NCBI RefSeq assembly: GCF_008330225.1
Contig: NZ_CP042466.1
Coordinates: 2,412,001-2,476,000, forward strand
Direction: 5' to 3'
From: Geobacter sp. FeAm09
Lineage (GTDB): Bacteria > Desulfobacterota > Desulfuromonadia > Geobacterales > Pseudopelobacteraceae
Length of the DNA stretch: 64,000 bases
Shown: one piece after another, positions 18,534 through 28,641 of the stretch
Layout: each line of letters opens with the position of its first letter
Position numbering within the stretch: the stretch's first letter is position 1
Translations under genes and position numbers: made by a program
The notes under the pieces: model-generated
Database searches by the model: none
Told to the model about the DNA's origin: nothing
What the model saw: the letters and a program-made list of their open reading frames with translations, nothing else

Positions 18534-19132
18534 TATTTGTCGCACCCCTCCTGGAGATACCCCCGAAACAGACTGAAGGCCTGCCCCCGGTGACTGATAC
18601 GGTTTTTCTCGTCGACGCCGAACTCCGCCATGGTCCGGTCATAGCCATCGACCAGAAACAGCGGATCATAGCCAAAGCCGCCTTCGCCGCGCGCGCTCTC
18701 GAGAATGCGCCCCTCCACCCTGCCGGTGAAGGTATGCGCATCGCCGTCGGGCGTTACGAAAGCCAAGGTGCAGACAAAGGCCGCTCTTCTCGATTCGGCG
18801 GGCACTCCCGCCAATTCGGTGAGCAGTTTGGCATTGTTGGCGGCATCACCCGCACCCTCGCCGGCAAAACGGGCCGAATAGACGCCGGGGCGGCCCTCAA
18901 GCGCATCCACCACCAACCCGGAATCATCCGCCAGGGCCGGCAGCCCGCTGAAGCTGGCGGCTTCACGGGCCTTTTTGAGGGCATTTTCCGCAAAGGTCGC
19001 CCCGTCCTCCACCGTATCCGGAAAATCCGCAAAATCAACGGCGCAGCGAACCGAAGCGACCAGACCGGTGAGCAGGGCCTGAATCTCCAGCAACTTTCCC
19101 CGGTTACGTGTGGCAACGACGAGTTCCTTCAT
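18533..19132 (-). CDS. rdgB: XTP/dITP diphosphatase (RdgB/HAM1)
   Basis: 199 residues, standard length. Signature segments are [41 protein letters not shown] and [10 protein letters not shown]. The cytosolic enzyme removes pyrophosphate from non-canonical purine triphosphates (ITP, dITP, XTP) so they are not built into nucleic acid. Its ATG overlaps the rph stop by four bases (ATGA), and the methyltransferase overlaps its own stop, so rph-rdgB-methyltransferase is a tightly coupled operon. Confidence 0.95.
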   Translation of the reverse strand: MKELVVATRNRGKLLEIQALLTGLVASVRCAVDFADFPDTVEDGATFAENALKKAREAASFSGLPALADDSGLVVDALEGRPGVYSARFAGEGAGDAANNAKLLTELAGVPAESRRAAFVCTLAFVTPDGDAHTFTGRVEGRILESARGEGGFGYDPLFLVDGYDRTMAEFGVDEKNRISHRGQAFSLFRGYLQEGCDK

Positions 19133-19848
19133 CCCCGCAGCGCCTCCTGCTGAAAGGCAAAGAGCTGCCGGATGCCGGCCATGGCCTGGCCGCGCATGGC
19201 ATCCATCTGCTCGATGGTGAACGGTTCGGCCTCGGCCGTCCCCTGAACCTCCACAAAGCGGCCGCTGGAAGTCATGACGAAATTCATGTCCACCTCGGCG
19301 CCGGAATCTTCCTGGTAATTCAGGTCCAGCATCGGTTCGCCGCCGATAATGCCCACACTGACCGCGGCTACGGCCTCCTTGAGCGGAATATCGGCCAACG
19401 CCCCCTTGTCGCGGAGTCCGGCCAGGGCATCCGCCAGGGCCACGTAGGCGCCGGTGATGGCGGCGGTCCTCGTGCCGCCGTCGGCCTGAATCACGTCGCA
19501 GTCGATGTAAATGGACCGTTCGCCCAACCGGGCCAGGTCGGTAACGGCGCGCAACGAGCGCCCGATCAGGCGCTGAATCTCAAGCGTCCGGCCGGTCTGC
19601 TTCCCTTTCGCCGCTTCGCGCGGCGACCGGGTGTGGGTGGCCCGGGGCAGCATTGCGTACTCGGCCGTTACCCAGCCGGTCCCCTTGCCCTTCAAAAACG
19701 ACGGAACGGATTCCTCAACCGATGCCGTGCAGATGACCCGCGTGTCGCCGAACGCGATCAGCACGGACCCCTCGGCATGCTTGGTGAAGCCTCGCGTAAT
19801 GGTGATGGGACGCAGATCGCTGCATCCCCGGCCGTCATTCCTTATCAT
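19129..19848 (-). CDS. rph: Ribonuclease PH
   Basis: 239 residues. It begins [31 protein letters not shown] and has the phosphorolytic core [22 protein letters not shown] and [24 protein letters not shown]. The enzyme trims tRNA 3' ends using phosphate, and no frameshift like that of E. coli K-12 is seen. AAGGAG precedes the ATG. It is the first gene of the rph-rdgB operon. Confidence 0.96.
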   Translation of the reverse strand: MIRNDGRGCSDLRPITITRGFTKHAEGSVLIAFGDTRVICTASVEESVPSFLKGKGTGWVTAEYAMLPRATHTRSPREAAKGKQTGRTLEIQRLIGRSLRAVTDLARLGERSIYIDCDVIQADGGTRTAAITGAYVALADALAGLRDKGALADIPLKEAVAAVSVGIIGGEPMLDLNYQEDSGAEVDMNFVMTSSGRFVEVQGTAEAEPFTIEQMDAMRGQAMAGIRQLFAFQQEALRG

Positions 19849-19916
19849 GCCCTACTCCTTCCGGTAAAAATCTGGAAGGTGTTCAATATCCTTTCGCCGC
19901 CCGCGTGTCAAACAAA

Positions 19917-19941
19917 AAGGGAACCTGAAACAGGTCCCCTT
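19917..19941 (-). terminator. Terminator after the zinc-ribbon gene
   Basis: An 11-bp stem with one mismatch (AAGGGAACCTG/CAGGTCCCCTT, loop AAA) is followed on the minus strand by TTTTTGTTTG. It separates the zinc-ribbon gene from rph. Confidence 0.8.
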
Positions 19942-19971
19942 GCTTGTTCAAACCTCATGTACAGCGTTCTA

Positions 19972-20127
19972 TCAGCCGAGGTGTGTGTCGTTGCAGCGCG
20001 TCCGGTTGGCAAGAATGGTGGAGTCGAGCATTTCGCCACAGCATGTGCATTTCCATGCGTCGAACGAGCGGACAAAATCGTAGAATTTCTCGGCAAACAT
20101 ACGGCCTTTGCAGCGTGGACATTGCAT
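19972..20127 (-). CDS. Small zinc-ribbon protein (51 residues)
   Basis: A short gene with a strong ribosome site (GAGGAGGAG, 4 bases before the ATG) and its own terminator. It reads MQCPRCKGRMFAEKF..., with one metal knuckle CPRC (residues 3-6) and a second CTCC (27-30), the spacing of a zinc ribbon; a further Cys lies near the C-terminus (TRCND). Similar tiny proteins are common in Geobacter-type genomes and are usually of unknown function. RNA, DNA or protein binding is possible, but nothing here decides it. Confidence 0.75.
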   Translation of the reverse strand: MQCPRCKGRMFAEKFYDFVRSFDAWKCTCCGEMLDSTILANRTRCNDTHLG

Positions 20128-20256
20128 AGCACTCCTCCTCATAGCGAAATTTCAGCAAAATCAGTACCTATGAGTGTTTACATCATGCGTGCCAAGTCCC
20201 GCCGTGTAATGCGACAAAAAGCGTCGGCTAAAGATATTAGCTTTATATTCGGCAAG

Positions 20257-20802
20257 TTAGAAATATTTTTTTATGACTTCATACCTCTTTTCCCCTATTC
20301 CCTCCACGTTGCGCAGTTCCTCCAGGGCCATCGAACCGCCATTTTTTTGACGATGTTTGACAATGCGCTCTGCGATCACCGGACCGATGCCCGGGAGCCG
20401 GTCAAAATCAGCCGCCCCCATGGCATCGATATCCAAGGGTATGCCCATGAGCATTCTTTCGGAAGTGCCAAGGGAGGTAACGAGCACCTCCCCCCGCCCG
20501 TCCTGGCCGATCACGAAACCGATGCGGTCGCCATTTCGGAGACGCCGTTCAGCAACCCCTGCCGGGGCAAGTACTGTAAAGGGTCGCAGCGGGTTCGCCA
20601 TTTTTATGACGCTTATCGTCATCATATTGGCGGAAAGTGGATATATCCCGGGATGGGCCACATCCCCCGACACGCGCACGAATCCCTCGACGGAAAAACC
20701 CGCCAGAGCGGCGTGTTGCGCGCTTTGGCGGGTTTTAATGCCAACAGGGATCAAAACGACCGCTGCAATGAGAAGAAGGATTATGCGCTCGTAACGAACC
20801 AT
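20257..20802 (-). CDS. Membrane-anchored helix-hairpin-helix protein (ComEA-like)
   Basis: 181 residues. One N-terminal membrane helix (about 6-22, IILLLIAAVVLIPVGI) precedes an SLBB-like segment (FVRVSGDVAHPGIYPL) and a C-terminal helix-hairpin-helix pair (FDRLPGIGPVIAERIVKHR and LRNVEGIGEKRYEVIKKYF). ComEA proteins bind DNA outside the inner membrane during natural uptake, and this domain order is the same; no other competence genes are nearby, so the role is only inferred. GGGAGGCGGG precedes the ATG. Confidence 0.8.
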   Translation of the reverse strand: MVRYERIILLLIAAVVLIPVGIKTRQSAQHAALAGFSVEGFVRVSGDVAHPGIYPLSANMMTISVIKMANPLRPFTVLAPAGVAERRLRNGDRIGFVIGQDGRGEVLVTSLGTSERMLMGIPLDIDAMGAADFDRLPGIGPVIAERIVKHRQKNGGSMALEELRNVEGIGEKRYEVIKKYF

Positions 20803-20880
20803 GTCCCGCCTCCCGGGCGGAGCCGTGAGCCGATGGCATCTACGGCTTTGCCCGTTGTCATGGTACTGCCCGCCGGACGG

Positions 20881-22455
20881 CTATTCCTGTTCCTCCGACT
20901 TGTGCAGCTTGAAATCAATGCTGTCGATCAGCGCCTGGTACGAGGCATCGATGATATTATCGGAGACGCCGACGGTTCCCCAGCGCGTATGCTTGTCGCC
21001 CGACTCGATCAGGACGCGGGTCGATGAAGCCGTTCCCTGCCCTGCCGGCAGAACGCGGACCTTGTAGTCCTGGAGCTTGACCTCTTTGAGTCTGGGGTAG
21101 AATTTCTCCAACGCCTTGCGGATGGCGTTGTCCAGGGCGTTGACCGGCCCGCTCCCCACGGCGGCGGTATGTTCGACCTTGCCGCCGACCCTGACCATGA
21201 TGGTCGCCTCGGCCAGGGGCTTCTGGTCCTCGCCCCGCTTTTCGTCGATGACCCGGAACCCGAGAACGGTGAAAAACTTGCGATGGGTACCCAGGGCCTT
21301 CTTCATCAACAGCTCGAAGGATGCTTCGGCGCCTTCGAACTGGTATCCGCGGTTTTCCATCTCCTTGATATTGTCCAGGATTTCCAGGGTGACCGGGTCC
21401 TTGCTGTCCAGGTTGATGTTGAACTCTTCCGCCTTGGCCAGGATGTTCGAACGGCCGGAGAGGTCTGAAACGAGGACGCGGGTGCAATTGCCGACCAGTT
21501 CGGGGCGCATGTGTTCGTACGTCTCCGGATGGCGCTGGATGGCGCTGACATGCACCCCTCCCTTGTGGGCAAAGGCGGAGTTGCCCACATAGGCCTGGTG
21601 CTTGTCGGGGGAGATGTTGACCAGTTCATAGACGAAGCGGGATACGTCCCTGAGGTGGCGCATCTGTTCGTCGCTGATGCACTCCTTGCCCATCTTGACC
21701 TTGAGGGCGGGGATGATGGAGCAGAGGTTGGCATTGCCGCAGCGCTCGCCAAAACCGTTGAAGGTCCCCTGCACCTGCACGATCCCCAGGTCCACGGCGT
21801 GCAGGGAGTTGGCCACGGCGCATTCGGAGTCGTTATGGGCGTGGATGCCGAGGGGCGTCTTGATCTGTTTTTTCACCGCCCTGATGATCTCGGCCACCTC
21901 GAACGGCATGGTCCCGCCATTGGTGTCGCACAGGATGATGCAATCGGCGTTGGCCTCTTCCGCCGCCTTGAGGGTCTTGATGGCATAGTCGGGATTGGCC
22001 TTGTAACCGTCGAAGAAATGCTCCGCATCGTAAAAGACTTCCGGCGCGTGCTTTTTCAGATACTCCAGGGAGTCGAAAATCAGCTCCAGGTTTTCCTCCA
22101 GGGAGATGCGCAGCGCCTCGCGGACATGGAAGTCCCATGTCTTGCCGAAGATCGTGATGGCATCGGCCTCCGCCTTGATCAGGGTGACGATGTTGTTGTC
22201 CTTCTCCGGCGTCACCTTGGCCCGGCGGGTGGAACCGAAGGCGGCAATCTTGGCCTGGCGCAGCTTTTCCTTCTTGATGTCTTTGAAAAAAGCCACATCC
22301 TTGGGATTGCTCCCCGGCCATCCCCCCTCGATATACTGGATCCCAAGCTCGTCCAGTTTACGGGCTATGCGGACCTTGTCCTCAACCAGTAACGAGATAT
22401 CTTCTGCCTGGGTACCATCCCGCAGGGTTGTGTCGTACAATTTTACAAGGCTCAT
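20881..22455 (-). CDS. cimA: (R)-citramalate synthase
   Basis: 524 residues from the ATG at 22455 (GGAGG ribosome site); the longer frame's extra 42 residues are not homologous. The HMGL-like TIM barrel is marked by [31 protein letters not shown] and [12 protein letters not shown], followed by a C-terminal LeuA-type regulatory domain. The longer form and the DTTLRDGTQ start match citramalate synthases rather than isopropylmalate synthase. The enzyme joins pyruvate and acetyl-CoA to citramalate, giving 2-oxobutyrate for isoleucine without threonine, the route described in Geobacter. It stands alone on the minus strand. Confidence 0.9.
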   Translation of the reverse strand: MSLVKLYDTTLRDGTQAEDISLLVEDKVRIARKLDELGIQYIEGGWPGSNPKDVAFFKDIKKEKLRQAKIAAFGSTRRAKVTPEKDNNIVTLIKAEADAITIFGKTWDFHVREALRISLEENLELIFDSLEYLKKHAPEVFYDAEHFFDGYKANPDYAIKTLKAAEEANADCIILCDTNGGTMPFEVAEIIRAVKKQIKTPLGIHAHNDSECAVANSLHAVDLGIVQVQGTFNGFGERCGNANLCSIIPALKVKMGKECISDEQMRHLRDVSRFVYELVNISPDKHQAYVGNSAFAHKGGVHVSAIQRHPETYEHMRPELVGNCTRVLVSDLSGRSNILAKAEEFNINLDSKDPVTLEILDNIKEMENRGYQFEGAEASFELLMKKALGTHRKFFTVLGFRVIDEKRGEDQKPLAEATIMVRVGGKVEHTAAVGSGPVNALDNAIRKALEKFYPRLKEVKLQDYKVRVLPAGQGTASSTRVLIESGDKHTRWGTVGVSDNIIDASYQALIDSIDFKLHKSEEQE

Positions 22456-22578
22456 CGCTACCTCCCCAAGCATCGGCATTTTAAGATTCATAGGAAACAG
22501 AGTTCCATGTTTGTATACTTTTTCTGAACTATTTTCAACATGCCCGTGGCCCAGACGGTCATCCACCCCCGGAATGCA

Positions 22579-22618
22579 CAAAAGGGCTTACAGGTTAAAA
22601 CCTGCAAAGCCCTTTTGT
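22579..22618 (-). terminator. Terminator after tRNA-Leu
   Basis: A long, nearly perfect hairpin (AAAAGGGCTT paired with AAGCCCTTTT-like arm, inner stem CAGGT/ACCTG) lies 10 bases after the tRNA 3' end. It reads as a terminator on the minus strand, and its flanking A/T tracts could serve both directions. Confidence 0.75.
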
Positions 22619-22628
22619 CGTTTCATGC

Positions 22629-22715
22629 TGGTGCCCGGAGCCGGGATCGAACCGGCACGACCCGAGAGTCGAGAGATTTTAAGTCTCTTGCGTCTACCAG
22701 TTCCGCCATCCGGGC
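22629..22715 (-). tRNA. tRNA-Leu (anticodon TAA)
   Basis: 87 nt with CCA and a long variable arm (CGACTCTCGGGTCG), as expected of tRNA-Leu. The acceptor stem is GCCCGGA/TCCGGGC, and the anticodon stem AGAGA/TCTCT holds loop CTTAAAA (anticodon TAA). It follows ihfB by 35 bases on the same strand. Confidence 0.96.
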
Positions 22716-22750
22716 GGCGGTCAACCATTGGGGGGAACGGCACTGCCTGT

Positions 22751-23029
22751 TCAGCAGTTCACCCGTTCCTTCAGTTCCTTGCCGGTTTTGAAAAACGGGG
22801 TTTTTTTCGCCGGAATGCGGACAACTTCCCCGCTCTTGGGATTGCGGGCCTCGCGCCCCGAGCGTTCACGTATCGTAAAGCTGCCAAACCCGCGAATCTC
22901 CACCTTATCGCCGGTCTTCAGAGCATCCTCGATGGAGTCGAAAACCGTGTTCACCAGGGCTTCAGACACCTTCATATTCAACATTCCATGCGTCTGGACG
23001 ACTTTCTCGATCAGTTCACTTTTGGTCAT
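22751..23029 (-). CDS. ihfB: Integration host factor subunit beta
   Basis: 92 residues with the HU/IHF fold: MTKSELIEKVVQTHG N-terminus, GDKVEIRGFGSFTIRERSG core, and DNA-intercalating arm EARNPKSGEVV. Its place directly downstream of rpsA is the conserved position of ihfB, which favours IHF-beta over HU. With IhfA (9472-9765) it would form the DNA-bending heterodimer. Confidence 0.9.
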   Translation of the reverse strand: MTKSELIEKVVQTHGMLNMKVSEALVNTVFDSIEDALKTGDKVEIRGFGSFTIRERSGREARNPKSGEVVRIPAKKTPFFKTGKELKERVNC

Positions 23030-23062
23030 CGCATCATCTCCTGCTTCGTAGTAACACGGGTA

Positions 23063-24796
23063 TTATTGGTTGTTTTTGTTGTTGAGTTCCTGCTGCAAAA
23101 GCTCGCCGAGGTTGGAGGTCGCTTCCCCCTGGGAACCCAGGTACTGGGCGAACTCGGCCTTCTCGGCCGCGGCCTGCATCGCCTTGATGGAGAGCGAGAT
23201 GCGGCGTTCGCGGGAGTCGCAGCTCAACACCACCGCCTCGAGGTTGTCGCCGATAGCGGCGAATTCCTTGGCCGACGGCACTTTCTCCCGGGAAAGTTCG
23301 GACACGTGGATCAGGCCCTCGATCCCCTCTTCGAGCTCGACAAAGACGCCGAAATCGGTCAGGGAGGTCACTTTGCCGGTCACCTTGGCGCCGGCCCGGT
23401 ACTTATCGGGAGCAAGGCTCCAGGGGTCCGGCTCAAGCTGCTTGATGCCGAGGGAGAGCCGTTCGTTGTCCACATCCACCTTGAGGACCACGGCCTGGAC
23501 GAGTTGCGCCTTTTCGTAGACATCGCCGGGATGCTTCACCCGCTTGGTCCACGAGATGTCGGAAACGTGCACCAGGCCGTCGATGCCGTCCTCTATGCCG
23601 ATGAACATGCCGAAATCGGTCATGTTTTTGATCTGGCCTTCGATCTTGGTGCCGACGGGGTACTTTTCGGCAATGGTCTTCCAGGGGTTTTCCGATACCT
23701 GCTTCAGCCCCAGGGAGATCTTGCGGTTGTCCATGTCGATACCCAGCACGACCGCCTCGACCTCGTCACCGACCGTGAGCACATCGGCGGCACGGCGGAC
23801 CCGCTTGGTCCAGGACATCTCGGATACATGGATCAGCCCTTCGACGCCCGGCTCCAGTTCCACAAAGGCGCCGTATTCCATCAGGCTGACGACGCGGCCC
23901 CTGATACGGCTCTCCAGGGGATAGCGGGAAGGGACTTCCAGCCAGGGGTCGGAAAGGGTCTGCTTGATGCCGAGGGAGATTTTCCCCTTGGCCCGATCGA
24001 ATTTGAGCACCTTGGCGGTAACCTGCTGCCCCGGCTTGAGGATATCCGACGGTTTGCCCACCCGCCCCCAGGAGAGGTCGGAAACGTGCAGCAGGCCATC
24101 AACGCCCCCCAGATCCACAAACGCCCCGTAATCGGTGACATTCTTGACGACGCCTTCCACGATCTGCCCTTCTTCCAGCTTTTCAAGGGTCACGTCGCGC
24201 ATGGAAGCGCGTTCCTCTTCAAGGATGGCGCGGCGGGAGAGAACGATGTTGTCGCGTTTCTGGTTCAGCTTGATGATCTTGAACTTCGCCTTCAGGCCGA
24301 TGTAGCTGTCGGCGTCGGACGACGGTCTGATATCCACCTGCGACGTGGGAAGGAAGGCGGGAACGCCGATATCCACCGTATAACCGCCGTTGACCCGCGC
24401 CGTAATGGTCCCTTCGATAATGCCGCCCTCCTGCCCGGAACCGCCGATCTTTTCCCAGGCGGCCAGGTAGTCGGCCTTTCTTTTCGAGAGGATATACCCT
24501 TTTTTCCCGTCTTCGCGCGTCATGAGAACACGAATGCGCTCACCGACCTGGACCGTAATCTCGCCATTGGCATCACGGAACTCGTTTGCCGACACAAAGC
24601 CTTCCGACTTGAGGCCGATATCCACCAAGACGGTGTCCTGATCAATACGGACTACCGTACCTTCTATAATTTTATCCCGCTCGGGCCTTTCTTTGAGACT
24701 CTCGTTGTAGAGCGCGGCAAATTCACTGCTTTGCTGTTCAGCGTCGTCGTCTTGCTCACCGGTGTCTGAAGTGTCGAGCCGTTTGAAATCAACCAT
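23063..24796 (-). CDS. rpsA: 30S ribosomal protein S1
   Basis: 577 residues with six S1 (OB-fold) repeats, the full proteobacterial-type arrangement; repeats 3-6 carry the recurrent FGVFVELEEGIEGLIHVSE-like pattern (for example YGAFVDLGGVDGLLHVSDLSW). S1 binds mRNA leaders and brings them to the 30S subunit. It follows ispH and precedes ihfB. A sigma-70 promoter just upstream overlaps the ispH stop, so it can be transcribed independently of the aro/cmk operon. Confidence 0.96.
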   Translation of the reverse strand: MVDFKRLDTSDTGEQDDDAEQQSSEFAALYNESLKERPERDKIIEGTVVRIDQDTVLVDIGLKSEGFVSANEFRDANGEITVQVGERIRVLMTREDGKKGYILSKRKADYLAAWEKIGGSGQEGGIIEGTITARVNGGYTVDIGVPAFLPTSQVDIRPSSDADSYIGLKAKFKIIKLNQKRDNIVLSRRAILEEERASMRDVTLEKLEEGQIVEGVVKNVTDYGAFVDLGGVDGLLHVSDLSWGRVGKPSDILKPGQQVTAKVLKFDRAKGKISLGIKQTLSDPWLEVPSRYPLESRIRGRVVSLMEYGAFVELEPGVEGLIHVSEMSWTKRVRRAADVLTVGDEVEAVVLGIDMDNRKISLGLKQVSENPWKTIAEKYPVGTKIEGQIKNMTDFGMFIGIEDGIDGLVHVSDISWTKRVKHPGDVYEKAQLVQAVVLKVDVDNERLSLGIKQLEPDPWSLAPDKYRAGAKVTGKVTSLTDFGVFVELEEGIEGLIHVSELSREKVPSAKEFAAIGDNLEAVVLSCDSRERRISLSIKAMQAAAEKAEFAQYLGSQGEATSNLGELLQQELNNKNNQ

Positions 24797-24870
24797 TACA
24801 ACTTACCCCCTGGACGTTTTTCTATCTTTCTGATTTCCTGTTTTGTATATGATCTATTTGTAAGCATAAT

Positions 24871-24899
24871 AATATAGCAACGAGTTTGAAAAAATTCAA
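24871..24899 (-). promoter_or_regulatory. Candidate sigma-70 promoter of rpsA
   Basis: The minus strand has TTGAAT (24899-24894), a 17-base spacer and TATATT (24876-24871) in an AT-rich stretch. The -35 box overlaps the last codons of ispH. Transcription would begin near 24864, about 70 nt before rpsA. Confidence 0.55.
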
Positions 24900-25738
24900 T
24901 TGCTTTTATTGAGCTCCTCAATCCTGCTCACCACTTCATCGATGATCCATTTGGGGGTCGAGGCCCCGGCCGTGACCCCAACCCGTTCCACCCCGCTGAA
25001 CCAGTCGGGGTCGATTTCGGCGGCGGTCTCTATATGGTGGGTGCGCGGCTGGATTTCGACACAGACCTCGGCCAGGCGGCGCGTGTTGGCGCTGTTGAAC
25101 CCCCCCACCACCAGCATGCAGTCAACCTGGCACGCCAGTTCCTTGGCTTCCTCCTGGCGCACCGCCGTGGCGTCGCAGATCGTGTTGAACACGCGGATCT
25201 CGCCGCCCCGCAGGAGGCATTCCGACACGACGTTCTTGAGGTTTTCGAACGACTGGGTCGTCTGGGCGACAACCCCGATCTTGTTCATCTTGGGGAGCTT
25301 GGCGACCTCTTCGCCGGAACCGACGACGAACACCTTGTCGCCGCCGTAGGAGACAATCCCCTGGACCTCGGGATGGTCGGCATCCCCCACCACAACCACG
25401 CCGTAACCGGTCTCCGAAAGCCGCTTGACATGCTCCTGGGCCTTCTTGACGAAGGGGCAGGTCGCATCGACGATCTCCAACTGCTTTTGCACGGCCTCTT
25501 CGATCTCGTGGGAAGCCACCCCGTGGGAACGGATGATGATGGTGCCGCAATCCATGGTATCAAGGTTCTTGAGCACCTTGACCCCCATCTCCTCCAGCTT
25601 GTTGACCACCTGGGGCGAATGGATGATCGGCCCGAGGGTATAGGTCTTTTTGTCGATGCCCGCCGCCTCGAAGGCCATCTGGGTGGCCCGCTTGACGCCG
25701 AAGCAGAATCCTGCGCGTTTTGCGAGAATGACTTTCAT
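24896..25738 (-). CDS. ispH: 4-hydroxy-3-methylbut-2-enyl diphosphate reductase
   Basis: 280 residues. The three Fe-S Cys regions are visible: [21 protein letters not shown] and [30 protein letters not shown] closes the fold. IspH makes IPP and DMAPP in the last step of the MEP isoprenoid pathway, which supplies undecaprenyl phosphate among others. Its ATG overlaps the cmk stop (ATGA). A 586-residue open frame extends it upstream, but that part is only the cmk sequence read in a wrong frame. Confidence 0.95.
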   Translation of the reverse strand: MKVILAKRAGFCFGVKRATQMAFEAAGIDKKTYTLGPIIHSPQVVNKLEEMGVKVLKNLDTMDCGTIIIRSHGVASHEIEEAVQKQLEIVDATCPFVKKAQEHVKRLSETGYGVVVVGDADHPEVQGIVSYGGDKVFVVGSGEEVAKLPKMNKIGVVAQTTQSFENLKNVVSECLLRGGEIRVFNTICDATAVRQEEAKELACQVDCMLVVGGFNSANTRRLAEVCVEIQPRTHHIETAAEIDPDWFSGVERVGVTAGASTPKWIIDEVVSRIEELNKSN

Positions 25739-26442
25739 GGTATCGTCCCAGCCTGTTGGATTTTTTTCCTGGCGATGTCTTCCATCCTGTTCAGCACCTC
25801 GTCGACACTGCTGTGGGACGAATCGACGGGAATGGCGTCCTCGGCCTGGCGGAGCGGGGCAAGATCGCGCTGGGAATCCTGGTGATCCCGCCGGGAGACC
25901 GCTTCGATGGTCTCTTCCAGGGTAACCTGCTCCCCGTTGCCGATCAGCTCGGCGAAACGGCGCTTCCCCCGTTCCTCGGGAGAGGCGAAGAGAAAAAACT
26001 TGAGATCGGCATCGGGAAAGACGGCCGTACCGATGTCCCGGCCCTCCAGCACCACCCCGCCGTCCCGCCCCAGCCGGCGCTGAAGCAGCATCATGGATTC
26101 GCGCACCGGCCTGAGGGCCGAGATGCGCGAGGTCATGAGGGACATCTCCGGCGTCCGGATCAACTCCGTCACATCCTGCCCATTGGCAAACACCCTCTGG
26201 GAGCAGTTGGCGCTGTCGAGGCGAATATCCGCGCTGCTGCAGAGCCGCTCCACGGCAGCGGCATCGCCCGGGTCGATCCCCGCCTGCCCCACCAGGAATG
26301 CCACGGCCCGGTACATGGCGCCGGTATCGATCTGGAGATAGCCGAGCCTCTTGGCCAGCAAACGGGCGATGGTGCTCTTGCCGGCTCCGGAAGGGCCATC
26401 GATGGCAATGATCAGGCCGTTGGGACGTGCGCTCACGGCCAT
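25735..26442 (-). CDS. cmk: Cytidylate kinase
   Basis: 235 residues. The P-loop [23 protein letters not shown] and the segments [35 protein letters not shown] and [13 protein letters not shown] are characteristic. It phosphorylates CMP/dCMP with ATP. The ATG at 26442 overlaps the aroA stop by one base, and its stop overlaps ispH; the long frame to 26772 is an aroA shadow. Confidence 0.95.
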   Translation of the reverse strand: MAVSARPNGLIIAIDGPSGAGKSTIARLLAKRLGYLQIDTGAMYRAVAFLVGQAGIDPGDAAAVERLCSSADIRLDSANCSQRVFANGQDVTELIRTPEMSLMTSRISALRPVRESMMLLQRRLGRDGGVVLEGRDIGTAVFPDADLKFFLFASPEERGKRRFAELIGNGEQVTLEETIEAVSRRDHQDSQRDLAPLRQAEDAIPVDSSHSSVDEVLNRMEDIARKKIQQAGTIP

Positions 26443-27731
26443 CACCTGCCGGCAACCTGATCCAGCAACGGGAAAAAGGAGGGAAAGGAGGTTGCCACGC
26501 ACTCCACGTCGCGGATGGATACCTCGCCCTGCGCCACCAGGGACGCAACCGCCAGGGACATGGCGATACGGTGGTCCCCGCAGCTCTCCACGGCGCCGCC
26601 GCCCAGACGCTCCGTGCCGACGATGTCCATACCGTCGTCGCACTCCTCGACCGCAACCCCGAGCGTACGCAGGTTTGCCGCCATGGCCGCGATCCGGTCG
26701 GTTTCCTTGACCCGCAACTCCTTGGCGTCCCGCACCGTGGTCCGCCCTTCCGCGCAGGCCGCGGCCACGCAAATGACCGGGAATTCGTCGATGGCCCGCG
26801 GCACCACGTCGCCGGAGATCTGGATTCCCTTCAGCCGCGACGAGCGGACCAGGATATCGGCCACCGGCTCGCCGGAGACTTCGCGTTCGTGAAGCAGTTC
26901 GAGGGAACCGCCCATGGACCTGAGAATGTCGATGATTCCCGTACGGGTAGGATTGATGCCCACGTTGCTGATGAGCAGTTCCGATCCGGGCGTGATCAGG
27001 GCCGCGACCATGAAGAAGGCCGCCGAGGAGATGTCGCCCGGCACCCCGATTTCCTGGCCGGTGAGTTCGGTTCCCCCGCGAACCGTGACGCCGTTTTTGA
27101 AGACCTCCAGAGAGGCCCCGAACAACCGGAACATGCGCTCTGAATGATCACGGGAAAGGGTCGGTTCGCGGACCGAGGTCTCCCCGTCTGCGTACAGGCC
27201 GGCCAGCATGATGGCAGACTTCACCTGGGCGCTGGAAACCGGCGATTCGTAACCAATGGCGTTCAGGGCGCCCCCGGTGATGGCAAGCGGCGCCAGGGTT
27301 CCCTTGTCGCGGCCCATGATGCGGGCACCCATGCGGACAAGCGGCTCGACCACCCGTTTCATGGGGCGTTTGCGCAGATACTGATCGCCGGTTACCACCG
27401 AGAAGAAGGACTGGCCGGCCAGAAGGCCGGTCAGAAGGCGGATGCTGGTGCCGGAATTACCGCAATCGACGATGTCCGTGGGCTCCTTGAGGCCATGCAG
27501 CCCCTGGCCGTATATGGTCACGGTTTCGCCGTCGTCCTCGATCCGCACCCCCATGGCGCGAAAGGCGCTCATGGTCGCCATGTTGTCTTCACCGCGCAGA
27601 AATCCCCTGACGGTGGTGACGCCATTGGCAATGGCCCCCAGCATGATGGACCGGTGGGAGATGGACTTGTCCCCGGGAACAATGATCTCGCCCTTGACGG
27701 ACGATGCAGGTTGCACAGTGATGGATTTCAC
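26442..27731 (-). CDS. aroA: 3-phosphoshikimate 1-carboxyvinyltransferase (EPSP synthase)
   Basis: 429 residues. Motifs are [53 protein letters not shown] and [14 protein letters not shown]. The enzyme joins phosphoenolpyruvate and shikimate 3-phosphate on the way to chorismate. It starts at GTG (27731), with GGAGTC upstream. It follows tyrA by 34 bases, keeping the last aromatic steps together (pheA-tyrA-aroA). Confidence 0.95.
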   Translation of the reverse strand: MKSITVQPASSVKGEIIVPGDKSISHRSIMLGAIANGVTTVRGFLRGEDNMATMSAFRAMGVRIEDDGETVTIYGQGLHGLKEPTDIVDCGNSGTSIRLLTGLLAGQSFFSVVTGDQYLRKRPMKRVVEPLVRMGARIMGRDKGTLAPLAITGGALNAIGYESPVSSAQVKSAIMLAGLYADGETSVREPTLSRDHSERMFRLFGASLEVFKNGVTVRGGTELTGQEIGVPGDISSAAFFMVAALITPGSELLISNVGINPTRTGIIDILRSMGGSLELLHEREVSGEPVADILVRSSRLKGIQISGDVVPRAIDEFPVICVAAACAEGRTTVRDAKELRVKETDRIAAMAANLRTLGVAVEECDDGMDIVGTERLGGGAVESCGDHRIAMSLAVASLVAQGEVSIRDVECVATSFPSFFPLLDQVAGR

Positions 27732-27765
27732 GCAAAGACTCCGTTGTTATGCTGATCTTTCTCGT

Positions 27766-28629
27766 TCAGAGGATACCATCGCGGAATTGCTTGGCAATGG
27801 TAAAAAACTCGGCCAACCCCGCAGGATCGCTGCGGTCGATGCGCTGGCGCAGTTCGGCCAGGCTCGCCGAGAAGCCATCGATGCTCGCCAGAAGAGCCGT
27901 CCTGTTCATCAGGGCGATATCGCGCCACATGACCGGATCGGAAGAGGCGATGCGGGTAAAATCCCTGAAACCGCCGGCGGTGTAGGAGAGTACGTTCTCC
28001 CCTTCCACATCGGCCGTTCCCACGGCATGCACCAAGGCGTACGCCACGACATGTGGCAGGTGGGATATTTCGGCGAAGATCCGGTCGTGGTGCCCCGGCT
28101 CCATGGAGCAGACATTGGCCCCGGCAGACCGCCAGAGCCGCGCCATCGTATCACATGCCCCGGCATCGGTGTCCCGGGTCGGCGTCAGGATGCAACGCTT
28201 GCCGTTGAAGAGGGATGCAAAGGCTGCCCCGGCGCCCGAATGTTCGGTGCCGGCAATGGGATGCCCGCCGACAAAGGCGCATCCGGGCGGCATGAGCGCC
28301 TCGCACTCCTGCACGACCGCGGTCTTGACACTGCCGCCGTCGCTGACGATGCAGCCGGCGGGGAGAAAGGGGGCGATCTCCCGTACCACCGCCGGAATGG
28401 CACAGACCGGGACCGAGACGAACACCACCTGGGCATCCCGCACACCCTGAGCGGCGTCGGGGGCGATCTCATCCACGATCCCCAGGGAGAGGGCCTGCTC
28501 CAGATTGCTGCGGTCGGTGTCGATGCCGACGATGGCGCCGACCGTGCCGGCCTCACGCAGGGCCCGGGCAAAAGAACCGCCGATCAGGCCGACGCCGATC
28601 ACGGCCAGACGCTCAATGATCATGGACAT
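27766..28629 (-). CDS. tyrA: Prephenate dehydrogenase
   Basis: 287 residues. The NAD-binding fold starts at IERLAVIGVGLIGGSFARAL; HPIAGTEHSGAGAAFASLFNGKRCILTPT is the prephenate-binding signature. It makes 4-hydroxyphenylpyruvate for tyrosine. It is a monofunctional TyrA with no chorismate mutase or ACT domain. Two ATGs (28629 and 28623) are possible; GAGGCGGT lies just upstream of both. Confidence 0.92.
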   Translation of the reverse strand: MSMIIERLAVIGVGLIGGSFARALREAGTVGAIVGIDTDRSNLEQALSLGIVDEIAPDAAQGVRDAQVVFVSVPVCAIPAVVREIAPFLPAGCIVSDGGSVKTAVVQECEALMPPGCAFVGGHPIAGTEHSGAGAAFASLFNGKRCILTPTRDTDAGACDTMARLWRSAGANVCSMEPGHHDRIFAEISHLPHVVAYALVHAVGTADVEGENVLSYTAGGFRDFTRIASSDPVMWRDIALMNRTALLASIDGFSASLAELRQRIDRSDPAGLAEFFTIAKQFRDGIL

Positions 28630-28641
28630 ACCGCCTCGCTC

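Noticed and set aside
22106-24769. Plus-strand open frame of 887 codons
   Set aside because: It lies antisense to cimA, tRNA-Leu, ihfB and rpsA, has no ribosome site and no family likeness; it is an artefact of GC-rich codons.
24896-26656. 586-codon frame suggesting a fusion ahead of IspH
   Set aside because: The extra N-terminal part is cmk read out of frame; IspH begins at the ATG overlapping the cmk stop.
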